From the NCBI RefSeq assembly GCF_022581195.2, contig NC_061463.1, positions 11,098,001 to 11,162,000 on the forward strand: DNA of 64,000 nucleotides. Direction: 5' to 3'. Positions 1-9,838 of the stretch are shown here, piece by piece (the first letter of the stretch is position 1; the number at the start of each line of letters is the position of its first letter). The notes beneath the pieces were generated by a model that was not told where the DNA came from, made no database searches, and saw nothing but the letters and a program-made list of their open reading frames with translations. The stretch comes from Helicoverpa zea (Eukaryota; Arthropoda; Insecta; Lepidoptera; Noctuidae). The translations under genes were made by a program, and so were the position numbers.

Positions 1-61
1 CATGCAAGAAAGTAATGTCAAACTTTAAGGTCTAGTAAGTAAAACAACAGATGCTTGACGC

Positions 62-232
62 TTCTCGTGACCAAAAGGCTGGCTCCTCGTACAGAGGATC
101 GGCATGGCGATCCAACGAGGTAATGCTGCCAGCCTCTTGGGTACGCTCCCAGTTGTCAGCGATGGGGATGAATTTTTTGACGCGTTTTATAGTGTTTTTA
201 TTGTTTTACTAGGATATTTTTTTGTGTTGTAA
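62..232 (+). mobile_element. 3' end of a non-LTR retrotransposon ORF
   Basis: One frame reads GMAIQRGNAASLLGTLP and ends in TAA near 230. The IQRGNAASLLGT block recurs on the minus strand at about 20.9 kb, with flanks that do not match. I read it as the C-terminal tail of a retrotransposon protein left by a 5'-truncated insertion in intron 3 of unit A. Clade not determined. Confidence 0.5.
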
Positions 233-401
233 ATAACTATGTCAATAAAGCGTAAAATCAAAAAAACAACAGCCATATACATAGAATATTGGAAACGGGA
301 TTAAAGAGTCTCTCAATTTCTGCATAGACCTGACTGAAGTCTAAAATAAGAACTACTAAAGGAGCAGCGAAGAAACTGGTAATTTTATATTTAGAACATA
401 C

Positions 402-3400
402 GGGTTCATCGGGAAACTGGATTAACGATTCCCACTGCGTTAACTCCCTTAGCTTCGTTTTAGTAAATTCCTCATTGAATATCAAGGTTTCTGCGCATAT
501 ATTCCCTAGGCCTACGACCATGGTCTTGGAAATCGGACAGTCGGGTCCAGGGGGGTCGAATCTGTTTGAGGGTTGATTGCCATTTGCGGTGGGACCGCCC
601 CAGACCCATGCTGTGTTTGTGTTTGGTGCCTGTGTTGCAGGCTGCGCACCACCTGAAGGTTTTACAGGCGTGCCATCAGGGTTCACGAATTCTGAAATAA
701 AATGTCAACGGTTATTTGCAATCTTAAGGACGGGACTATTTTATTTATTTTACTCAATGATACCGAAGATGAGATTGATTGTAAGATCAATTGCAGACTT
801 GTCTTTATTTAGATTATCTATTTACTATTCTTTCAACTTACCTCAATATGTCAAATTTCTTCAATAAATTTTCAACCTTATCGCAATAGTGGAAGAATAG
901 TGTGCGCTTGGTAAAATTTGACAGTTTCAGGTAGGTTGACCTGCTGGCGTCTGTACAATTGGTACAAACTTACCTGTGACCGTGTGTTCCAGTTCAGTGA
1001 TCATACGACCCTGTCCATTCTGCCTTATAAAGATCCAGTAATATATAGTGTCTCCGATCTTCAAGGCCACATCGCGGTTCGTGTATATCCACTTGCCGCG
1101 ACTTTTGTTAACAATATCCTTTTTAATTTCTCCCTCGTTGATCCCATCGTCGAATGGTTTGTTGATATTTCCACGAAATCCGAAGAACTGGTAGTTGTCG
1201 TCTAGAAAAAAGGGTACTTAGGTTAAATCAAAGAAATGCATTTTTCGAGAGTGGGTTTCAAACAATCGAAATTCCAAAATTTCGTCTACTCTTGGAGGTA
1301 CTTAGTATCCCTGAGTGAAGATATGCTATTACATTAATCACCAAGCTTTCCCTTTAATCAGTAGATACATACATGTATGTATACTTAGAGTTTAGGAACA
1401 AAATGTGAATAATTATATTATAATAAACATTCCTTATTGTTCATACGTGAAGCAAATTATGTTCAGCGGAGTTTCCATTACTTATTTTTATTGCAATCCT
1501 GACCTAATGAACTTTTATCGGCGTCTGATTCTTCTGTATAATAATATTGTATATGTAGGTACATATATAGGAAAGACTGTTTCTTAGTAGATATGCGATA
1601 GCCGATCTTTGAATTAGTTTATTAAATAAATTAATAAATAATAAATAAATTTATAAAATTAAATTTAAATTAATCTTTGAAATAGCCGATCGATTGAAGG
1701 ATATTCGAATAAAAATAATATAGCTTGTGCGAAGATGACCCGAGTGAGGCTCAAGTTCACTGACGACATAAACATCTGTTTTCTACAAAACAATTATTTA
1801 CTTTTAAAATGTTCTGTGAAAATAGTCATGTTGAACAGTAGTATTAAGAAAACTGACGTTTACCAATGTTGTTGGTGAACTTGAGCTATAATAATGCTTG
1901 TAATCGATTGGCTCCTGTTTATAGGACAGGAATACTCTGTACGGTTTTATTCTAATAACGATGTGGATATATTTTTCTGTTCTTTCTTTCTCTCTTTAGC
2001 AAGCTATTTTGCATACCTGCTGCAGTTCTTGCAGTGACAAATGATTTAAGATTCTTATTTAAAGGTCAAAATATTTTTATATACTTACCTAAAATTTTAC
2101 ATCACTGAAGAGACCCAAAATCAATAAAATCGAATCGTTTTTTTTGTTTTATCTGATCTGTTTTGGTTTACAGATAGTCTTGAAGCTAAAACGGCAATAG
2201 GCTACTTTTTAATCGATGCGGAAGTTTTTACAACAGAACAGAACAGAATGCATTTTTAGATGTCTTTTGCCACTATTCATATTAATGTACTGAGAATAAT
2301 ATTTCACCTAAAAGTAACTAAAGTTTACCACTTCTGTGATAAGATATAACAACAAAAAAAAAATACTTATCACGGTAAATTATAAACATTTTAACAATTA
2401 TGCGTTGAATATACACTCTTTTACTTTGAAAACCGCTTCCTGTGAGAACTATACCGCTCACCAGTATAAAAATTAGACTACAGTCTTAAATAGTGTAGAA
2501 ATGGACTATCACTGAAAAAAAAATCAAATCAGTCTATGTACACACTTAGTTCTTTCATCCTCTCCTGAAGCTACTTTTTAAACGGTTTTATTTAGCTCAC
2601 CCCGTTTGTTTTATTTATTATTTATTCATTCTTGGGTCAAATTTAGAAATTAAAATTTCAGTGCCTTCCTGTTGTCAGATTGATCTGAAATTTGGTACAC
2701 ACCTTTAATTCCGATGACAATACAATATAGTAATATCAATAACATTGTAAATCCAAGATGGCCGCCGGTACAAAATGGCAGATTACATATTTTTCCACAA
2801 CCCCCTCAATATGGGTATTAAATGAAAGGGCTACTCAAGTAGAATACTGTCAGCAACCCCAACGGGGCCCAACAGGGCCAAAGCCTGCCTGGGCTGCGGG
2901 ATTGTCCTAAAGAGTTACCGTGGTCGTGGTACATAAAAGGCCTACGACGAAAAACAACGGTTTTTAGTCAGTAAGAGTCTAGCACTCCCTCACCGCTGCT
3001 GACCCATGTATAGAATGAAGAATATTCGGTAGGCATTTTCATTAAATACTAAAAACTAAATAATAAAAAATCGGTAAAAAAACTTTTAAGTTAAACGGTT
3101 TTATATCTTATGTGCACTGAAAAAAAAAAAATAAAAAAAAACAGTTACTTACCTATAAACCTACGTAGGTGGTCCCGGTCATATTAGACTAAAATAAAAA
3201 CGTGGGGCCCTCTGAAATCCTACTTATGGCAAAGCATATCTTTATACTTTGGTAGATCGTGAGCTCGGCGTTCGCTGATGAAGCCGCTACGGCTGATAAT
3301 TGATTGTCAAAATCTCCAGTTATGATTATAGTAAGTCGATGCAATCCACACCTATCTAGCTAGCTAGAAGAAAGTATTACAGCAATAGTTACGGAATGGG

Positions 3401-3719
3401 CCCCACGTTTTTATTTTAGTCTAATATGACCGGGACCACCTACGTAGGTTTATAGGTAAGTAACTGTTTTTTTTTATTTTTTATTTTTCAGTGCACATAA
3501 GATATAAAACCGTTTAACTTAAAAGTTTTTTTACCGATTTTTTATTTGTCGTGAAAATCGAAAATGTCATAAAACTTGAAATAACTTACCATCTAAGGTG
3601 ACTCTAAAACCTTTAGGATACAAGGCCTCTACTTTCGGAGTCGGGTCCTTTTGACTGTCCACTTGACCGCCACATATCGCGAACAAGAGCAAAACTGATA
3701 ACTTGGGTAAATACGTCAT
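402..3719 (-). CDS. betaGRP: beta-1,3-glucan recognition protein, unit A (5' three exons; 3' part beyond the window)
   Basis: Secreted pattern-recognition protein expected to bind beta-1,3-glucan in haemolymph and trigger the serine-protease cascade to prophenoloxidase and Toll. Exons seen: 3719-3590, 1201-974 and 691-402, all with GT/AG borders and compatible phases (1, 1, 0), giving 216 residues. Exon 1 starts MTYLPKLSVLLLFAICGG, a clear signal peptide, then the CBM39 opening PKVEALYPKGFRVTLD. Exon 2 carries the rest of CBM39 (FFGFRGNINKPF, then VALKIGDTIYYWIFIRQNG). Exon 3 holds a Pro/Asn/Thr linker and the start of the GH16-like domain (ICAETLIFNEEFTKTKLREL). The homologue of exon 4 is not in bases 1-401, so the gene continues off the left edge. 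Intron 1 (1202-3589) is full of repeats. The next unit, B, ends 1.24 kb upstream. Identification is from family knowledge plus comparison with unit C. Confidence 0.88.
841..956 (-). repeat. Intron 2 segment shared by units A and B, copy 1
   Basis: About 115 bp just inside intron 2 of unit A, beginning near GACGCCAGCAGGTCAACCTAC on the minus strand. It matches the same intron of unit B (11345-11458) and a lone copy in the opposite orientation at 26450-26568. Confidence 0.6.
1202..3061. other. Left part of intron 1 of unit A
   Basis: No exon seen. It holds AT-rich DNA, a weak inverted pair (CTCAAGTTCAC at about 1749 and its complement at about 1877, perhaps a MITE relic), and at about 2640-2840 a dispersed repeat with AAGATGGCCGCC, related to sequence near 58.4-58.7 kb. 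Confidence 0.5.
2848..3010 (+). mobile_element. Non-LTR/SINE-like 3' tail, family N, copy 1
   Basis: The block from CAGCAACCCCAACGGGGCCC to the Ser-rich CTCCCTCACCGCTGCTGACC recurs at 14.4, 25.6 and 55.7 kb. This copy is degenerate and has lost its 3' end. Confidence 0.6.
3062..3545. mobile_element. Long fold-back element in intron 1 of unit A
   Basis: Inverted arms of about 148 bp (3062-3210 and 3398-3545), nearly identical, with a 187-bp spacer. The inner arm ends are GTGGGGCCC/GGGCCCCAC. The spacer contains a TAGCTAGCTAG run. It is a non-autonomous DNA transposon or fold-back. In pre-mRNA it could form a long hairpin, since the gene is transcribed through it. Confidence 0.85.
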
Positions 3720-4384
3720 GTCTGGACAAACGACCGTCTGATACTGACGCTAATATTCCGCCCAGACCAGTATTAATATCAGACAAGTTAACTTAATCAG
3801 TATTTTGGTATTTCATTATGCTAAAATATGAAATCAATATGCATATTGTATTTTCCTGTTTGTGCTCATCCTTTGTAGTGCATTAATGCCAATATTTTAT
3901 ATGGTTGTTGATTTCCTTACTTGATATCAATATTTGACATTACTTGTTCAGAGCTAATATCAAAATAGTCTATTGGGATCAGCTGTAAATCTTGTCATTT
4001 TGTGTTAGGTCTGTACTGGAAATTCTTATTGATTATAGATGCCATTGTTTATTTTAGTTTTTTACTATTATAGTTTCTACCCGCGGTTTAACCCGCTTCC
4101 TGAGGAAACTACTTACCATACCTGAATGGGAGAACATGTATCCTAGCTGAAGCTACCTGCCTACCAAATTTCAGTTAAATCTGTAACGAGACTTTTTTGA
4201 GCACTTTGTATGTAATTTGGTGTGGAGGTAAAGGAAAGGGGCAAGCTAATTTCTTTATCAACTTCGGGTTAAGTTGGATTATCTACTACATACATACCTA
4301 CATACTCCTGGATACAGTTGTATATATATAGTTATATATATATATATTATATTTATATATGCATAAATATATATTTTTATTATC

Positions 4385-4523
4385 TTCCACTGATGCTCAA
4401 ATTGTGTTGCACCTACCACTTCTATTTCACCACCACCCTAAGGTAGACTGGCAGAGAACGCCTAAGGCGTTAAGTCCGCCGTTGTACAATGTGCAAAAAG
4501 TATTTTAAATAAATAAATAAATT
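4385..4523 (+). mobile_element. 3' end of a non-LTR retrotransposon
   Basis: The block with GACTGGCAGAGAACGCCTAA, then TTGTACAATGTGC and an AAATAAATAAATAAAT tail, is typical of lepidopteran non-LTR 3' ends followed by a short tandem tail. Only the end is present. Confidence 0.5.
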
Positions 4524-4927
4524 ATCGCAGTTAGGGGATTAATTAGAGAAGCGAGTGTTCTATATAACAGATCCCACTGCCATTGTTGGAGAAGTAAAAA
4601 ATACTTTTCTCTGCAATTTATGTGTTGAGGAAAAAAACAATGGTTCCAAGAAATACCTGCACTCTTTAATGTCATTGCCTGGTTCTGAAGCGTTTTTTTT
4701 TAAATTTAATATCTCATGCTTGTATAAGACAGATAAAGGGCAAATGTTAGTAACCTCCTTATTAAAACATTTTCCCTTTGCAGCGATATTGTCATGGATT
4801 TTATTCAAAAAAATTTAAGGGATTTTTTGGACAGGGGTAAAATTGTAACGAAAATATTTCCAAAATGTGCGTTTATTATCATAAAGTATTTCATAGGCAT
4901 TGAGCAATGTAACGTGACGTCTTGTCA

Positions 4928-4933
4928 TTTATT
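4928..4933 (-). terminator. Poly(A) signal of betaGRP unit B
   Basis: AATAAA on the minus strand lies 27 nt past the unit B stop codon, a normal distance for an insect 3' end. The signal outlives the splice-site lesions upstream. Confidence 0.55.
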
Positions 4934-5224
4934 TTCATAGCTACTTGAAGAACAAAACATCTAAAGAGCGTAAACCCTGACATAGTCGATCTTCATAGCT
5001 CCGTCAGACCACGTAGGGTGCCATTTTTCTTTTGATTTCCAGAACTCAGGCATTTCAAAATGGTTGATATATGGGTGTTCCTGTATCTCTACACGGGAAA
5101 CCTCGTTGACTCCTCCCACGCGAAGACCGAGGGTCTCGTGGAACTGAAATGATAGAAACAGATACTTTGATTCCAATTCTAAATACACATAAGGTTTGTG
5201 ATATGCGTCGATGTAGCGGTACAA

Positions 5225-5480
5225 ACATCATCATCTGCCTAGCCTTTTCCCGTCAAAGTTGGAGTCAGTAACAAGATGCAGCTGAATATCTGTGTTTTAC
5301 ATGGAACGTCTGCCTTTCTCACCTCCACAACGCTGTTAACAAGGCAACCCGATACCCTTGGTAAGACTAGATATCAGGCTTCTGATGACCCGAAACGACT
5401 GCCAAGGATGTTGTTGTGAGGAAAAGTTGAGATCCACCAGTTTATCATGCCCTTCAAAACAAGGAAGAACTCGTCATGAA
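5225..5480 (-). mobile_element. Degenerate SINE family 1 fragment
   Basis: Reverse complement of the family 1 body and tail: AGCCTTTTCCC, GCAACCCGATACCCTTGG and a CATCATCATC end. It lies in intron 7 of unit B and lacks a clean tRNA-like head. Confidence 0.55.
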
Positions 5481-5892
5481 AAGATGGCCAACATTTCACG
5501 TACCGACCGCTCCAAGCGTTGCTTAACCTTACGATCGATCTTTGACTTAGCCACGGGCTGTTACATTTACATTATTTGGCACTAGCTTCTGCCCGCGACT
5601 TCGTACGCGGATCCTGTCCCTTGTGCCTTGTGCGACTACGGGGTCAGCAAAATCAAAGATCTGAATCGTCTGATGTTGAATTTTAAGGGCCCGTTGACGG
5701 GAAAACAACGGGATACGCAAAATCATTCGAAACGTTCCATACATTTAACTTTTGTACGTCAACGGCAAAAGCACAGCAGACTAAACAAAATGCTAAGAAC
5801 TAAAGCGCAATAGGCGTGACCATAGGGATAAAAGTAGTGATTCTAATTAGTCCGCATTTAAGTGGTTTTTCTGAACGGACCCTTAAATAACA

Positions 5893-6190
5893 AAGTAGTG
5901 GTGACCTAGTGTTTAGAGAACCAATCTCTCAAGTATGAGTGTGTGACTGCGATTCCAGGTCTGGCAAGTACTTGCCAATGCAACTTTTCTTAGTTCGTAT
6001 GTACTTTCTAAGAATATTTTGGACACCAATGACCGGTTTTTGGAGGAGCTGTCATTGCTAGTGTGTCCCGGCTGTCAATGAACATTCTTGGCAGTCGTTA
6101 TGGGCAGTCAGAAGCCAGTAAGAGTGACCAGTTTTACCAAGAGGTATTGGATTGAGCGGGTAACCGGGTTGTGGAGGTCAGCAATCTGAT
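5893..6190 (+). mobile_element. Old, diverged SINE family 1 copy
   Basis: A head related to GTGGCCTAGTGG and a degenerate B box (GCGATTCCAGGTC) are followed by the family 1 body (AAGTAC, TGTACTTTCTAAG, CAGTCGTTA, GAAGCCAGTAAG). It lies in intron 7 of unit B. Confidence 0.6.
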
Positions 6191-7570
6191 GAGCACTCTC
6201 TGTTGACTTACAAAAATCGAAGATCTAAAACATCTGAAGTTGAACTCCAAGTGCCCTACTACACTTGAAATGACGTTTTAGCAAAAGTTGTTCGATCTGA
6301 TGTATATTTTCTGTTGACTTATGAGAATCGAAGATCAGAAACATCTGATGTGGAAATGAAAGCTATCTCTAATTTCACTGTATAATCATACAATAAGCTG
6401 GAAGTACCTCCAAGCGGTGAAGGCGGTAATAGTTTAGGACAGACTTTCAATGGTGATGCTATATCATCGTCAATTTTACTCTTTTACTACAAAACTTTAT
6501 AGAATGAATGTTCTGGTTTTAATGCTATTTGAGTGTTGTATTCTTTTCCATTTATCTTCGTGACAGGGTAGCCTACTCAGCACCGCGGGGGGCGAGGGGG
6601 CAGTCAGCTAGATTTTAATTGATCAGGTATCTTCTTCACAATAAAACTATTACCATGGCTAGAAAGAGGTCGAATCTTTTCTAATGTTCCTAGGGAGAGA
6701 ATCATAAGATCCCAACGATATACCGAAGAGTGTTTGGAAGCACTTGATGCTGTTCGAGAACATCAGTCTGCAACTTGCTCCGAGGAAATCTCATCGGATC
6801 GCGAAGCGCGCTTCCGTCATTGGCATATTTACGCATCTACATCCATATCTCTAGCTAGAGAACTTCTCAAGTAAAGAATATGCTACTCATTGTCTCGCGA
6901 GTCGGAGACGTTCACTGATACAAATTATACAAAATAAGCATGGTGAATCAAATAAAGTAATAGTCCGTCTTTTAGATAGCCCTAAAATAATGGACAAGTA
7001 TTTTTTCTTTTCTTTCACAAACAAAGAACAACGAAGATACAAAACGCTTGAATTTTGTGTTAAGTCACTTCTTAGTACAAATTTTACATAGACGTGACAT
7101 CACGAGCCCCCACTCTCCGACTTTGTTGCGTTAAATCTCATTGTTATTATTGTTATTACCTCAAGAGCCTTTTCCCCTACTATGTTAAGGTCGGCTTCGA
7201 TGCAACTGAGTACCAGTGTTTTACAAGAAACGACTGCCTATCTGACAACTTTTGCTAAAACGTCATACCTTTATATTAAATGCTATAGTCTAGCTGGGCT
7301 TCTGGAGTTCTACATCAGGTGTTTTAGATCTTCCATTTTTATAAGTCAACAGAGAGTGCTTATCAGATTGAACAACTTTTGCTAAAACGTCATACCCGTA
7401 TATGCTACAGAGTAGCTGGGCTCTTGGGGTTCCACATCAGGTGTTTTAGATCTTCATTTTTTATAAGTCAACAGAGAGTGCTTATCAGATTGAACAACTT
7501 TTGCTAAAACGTCATACCCGTATATGCTACAGTGTAGCTGGGCTCTTGGGGTTCCACATCAGGTGTTCCA
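6184..7570. repeat. Minisatellite (about 122-bp unit) with an inverted partner
   Basis: Three direct copies of a unit containing TTTTGCTAAAACGTCATACC and CAGGTGTTTTAGATCTTC run from about 7249 to 7570, with a spacing of 122 bp between the last two. At 6184-6350 about one and a half units occur in the opposite orientation. The roughly 900 bp between them include the possible coding relic at 6685-6876. The arrangement suggests a larger, decayed mobile element with inverted, internally repeated ends. Confidence 0.65.
6685..6876 (+). other. Possible coding relic of a mobile element
   Basis: A short open stretch of richer base composition reads RERIIRSQRYTEECLEALDA and later SSDREARFRHWHIYASTS before a TAA. 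The Glu/Arg/Ala-rich pattern is reminiscent of the repeated N-terminal region of Helitron-type proteins, but no Rep or helicase motif is visible, so this is a guess. It lies inside intron 7 of unit B. Confidence 0.25.
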
Positions 7571-8819
7571 GATCTTCAAATTTATTCTCTCAGCCGAAAA
7601 TGCTCATCACGTGGAACAATTTTTGTTATGGCACCATTTTTGTATCTCTTATAGTTTTGTTGATCTGTTGCAGTTCTGCACCAGGTCTTCAAGTTTCGAA
7701 GATAAATTATAGCCTATATGTTGCCCAGACTTTATACCGATACAACAAAGAAAAAAATCATTGAAATCCGCCCAGTAGTTCCGAAGATTAGCGTGTACAA
7801 ACAAACAGACATACAGACAGAATTTTTTTTTTGGATTTGTGTTCTATTACTGTTTCTAAATCCCACTCAATTATTATTTTTTTATTATATTCAATGTACA
7901 AACAAAGTTTTTTTACAGATTTGTTATATGTATAGATTAACCTCTCGTACGTGACTAAAATTGTGTTTCGCGTATTATCTTCGTTCCAACAGACAACGGG
8001 TTAAATCTCATACCATCTGATCAAATGGTGCCATGTTGGTGCCTGTCAGCCATTTTGACACGTGCTTGACTTCGTCCTCCAGGTCTTCAGCAAAGCTATG
8101 AATATATCCCGTTTTGCCAGCCCTTTCGCCATCCACATAGAAAAGAAATCTCTCTGAAACACATAAATATTTTAAATCAACAACAATGGAGCCCAACCAA
8201 AATATAAACATCCTTTTGGTGTAGTCGAGCGAACTGACATGTATTTTTATTAAAGTTGTTTTACTTAGTAATTATTAAAATGTCAAGTTATTCGAAGCAA
8301 AAAGACTCGAGGCTTTAGACGAAAAGCGCCAGCGACCGATTCTTCAAATCTAAGCTCGGTTTAGCCAGTCACATCAGGGCTCACGCTAGGAGGTGAATTT
8401 GCCATGGGTCACCTTTATTGAAATCGATAAGGAATATATGCTATTTGGTAAAACATATATATATCGTTCGTACCTGGTGTCAATCAAAGTATAATTGTGG
8501 AAGTCTTCGTCCCAGTTGCCGCCACCGGGCTTAGCAATACCCATTGTATGGTTTTTAAAATAAAGTTGGTTGGCTGTAAACACTGGACCATTCCATGCAG
8601 CCCGCCTAATATTCGCTTTGATTTCTAGTCTAAAATTATAATTGAGGGCGATCCGTATCAAACCAGATGAGTAGTCTTTATCGCCATATACATTGTCTGT
8701 GGGCTCAAGGTGGATTTCTGAGAAAGGAAACGTCTTAAGGTTAATTTTGTCGTAAGGTTTATTTTGTTAAAACTAAACTAGATAGATATTGCTGTCTACT
8801 GAACAAAATGTTGGCTGTT

Positions 8820-9040
8820 ACATAAAAAATGGGCCAAAAATTGAAGCCTGTGGCACTCCCAAAAGTAGAAAAGATCCCGGAGATCGTTTCCTCTTAATAT
8901 TAATGTTCTGAATACTATCACTTACATATGAAGCAATAAGAGCTAATGAAGAGTACTGTGTTTCATAATGGTGCTGTTTTCTGATGAGGTTTCATAGGAA
9001 ACACAATCGAATGCCTTGGATGAGTTACAAAAATACCCAA
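8820..9040 (-). mobile_element. Reverse transcriptase fragment (CR1/jockey-like) in place of unit B exon 5
   Basis: On the minus strand, one frame gives SSKAFDCVSYE and, after small frameshifts, ASYVSDSIQNINIKRKRS then LLGVPQASIFGP. These match the conserved F-x-D-x-SKAFD and GVPQGSILGP blocks of non-LTR reverse transcriptase, with damage. It lies between exon 4 (ends 9355) and exon 6 (starts 8717) of unit B, where exon 5 should be. The catalytic FADD block is not present. Confidence 0.8.
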
Positions 9041-9089
9041 ATCATTTTAATATGAATTCTTGCCCTGTTAACTTGATCAGATAGGCAGT

Positions 9090-9170
9090 CCATCTTTATA
9101 AAACACTGATACTTTGTTCCATCTGGTTAGACTGGAAGCCGACCCCATCATAGTTGGGAAAAGGCTAGGG
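9090..9170 (+). mobile_element. Tail fragment of SINE family 1
   Basis: GGTTAGACTGGAAGCCGACC followed by GTTGGGAAAAGGCTAGG is the 3' tail of the family that is intact at 44.0 and 51.5 kb. Confidence 0.6.
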
Positions 9171-9511
9171 AAATTGTTGAAAATTGGCTAGGAAAATATT
9201 AATTCTTTCTCTTCTTTTCTTTGCCAAACATCGTCACTCTTTCGAGCCTCACGTGATTAAACTTCAAACTTTAAATATTTATTGCGATCATGATTGATAC
9301 ATTAACGGACGGACTCTTAGGATAGGTAAAGCTAGTCTGAGAGGTTGAACAAACCTGTTAGATAAATACAGTGGCTTGAACAGGGTAGGTAATATTGATT
9401 CTGTGAGGATCGGAGTGATGACCAGGGATCCATTCTTCAAGCTGATCGTCTTGTCCGACATGTACATGTTGAATGGATATTCCGGATGAAGATATAGAAT
9501 TTGCCACTAAA

Positions 9512-9805
9512 CGACGGCTCCTAAGTATACTGAGGGCTGATTTTTCAATCATCGGTTAACTTCTATCTGAGGAATAAATATGGCGGTTTGACATATTTTC
9601 CATACAAAAGCTGTCAAAACGTTAAAAATACTCCTCAGATAGGAGTTATCTGGCGATTGAAAAATCAGCCCTGAGTCAACTAACAAATTTTGCGAATTGC
9701 ACTTTTTTGTGTATTAACACAAATAACAATAACAATATTGTAAATACACAAAAAAGTGCAATTCGCAAAATTTGTTAGTTGACTCAGTATACTTAGGAGC
9801 CGTCG
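9512..9805. mobile_element. Palindromic MITE at the exon 4 acceptor of unit B
   Basis: Inverted arms start CGACGGCTCCTAAGTATAC and continue through TGCGAATTGCACTTTTTTG to a short loop near 9720. They are flanked by TAAA at 9508-9511 and 9806-9809, a likely target duplication. Without the nested insert it would be about 153 bp and almost wholly hairpin. Its edge is 29 bp upstream of the exon 4 boundary expected from unit C, so it displaced the intron's polypyrimidine tract. Confidence 0.85.
9534..9671. mobile_element. 138-bp MITE nested in the palindromic MITE
   Basis: Ends GGGCTGATTTTTCAATC and its complement, flanked by a 3-bp duplication TGA (9531-9533 and 9672-9674). Removing it and one TGA restores the symmetric arm of the outer MITE, which proves the insertion order. 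A sister copy is at 17040-17183 with TTA duplicated. The 3-bp TNA target fits PIF/Harbinger-type mobilisation. Confidence 0.88.
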
Positions 9806-9838
9806 TAAAAACTAAAATATGTACTAAGCAAAGTCGTA

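Larger units (their letters stand above)
3720..4960. other. Spacer between unit A start and unit B end
   Basis: The 1.24-kb spacer should contain the promoter of unit A, but no certain TATA box or kappa-B site was identified. At 4075-4250 there is a degenerate CCCGCGGTTTAACCCGCTTCC repeat, at about 4320-4375 a TA-rich microsatellite, and at 4385-4523 a retrotransposon end. The overlapping opposite-strand frames at 4555-4818 have no recognisable content. Confidence 0.5.

Noticed and set aside
4555..4818. Overlapping open frames of 82-87 codons on both strands between units A and B
   Set aside because: No motif, no splice context, long A/T runs inside (poly-Phe or poly-Lys), and a mirror frame on the other strand. 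Probably chance.
7249..7570. CRISPR-like array
   Set aside because: Units are adjacent with no unique spacers, and the genome is eukaryotic. It is a minisatellite.
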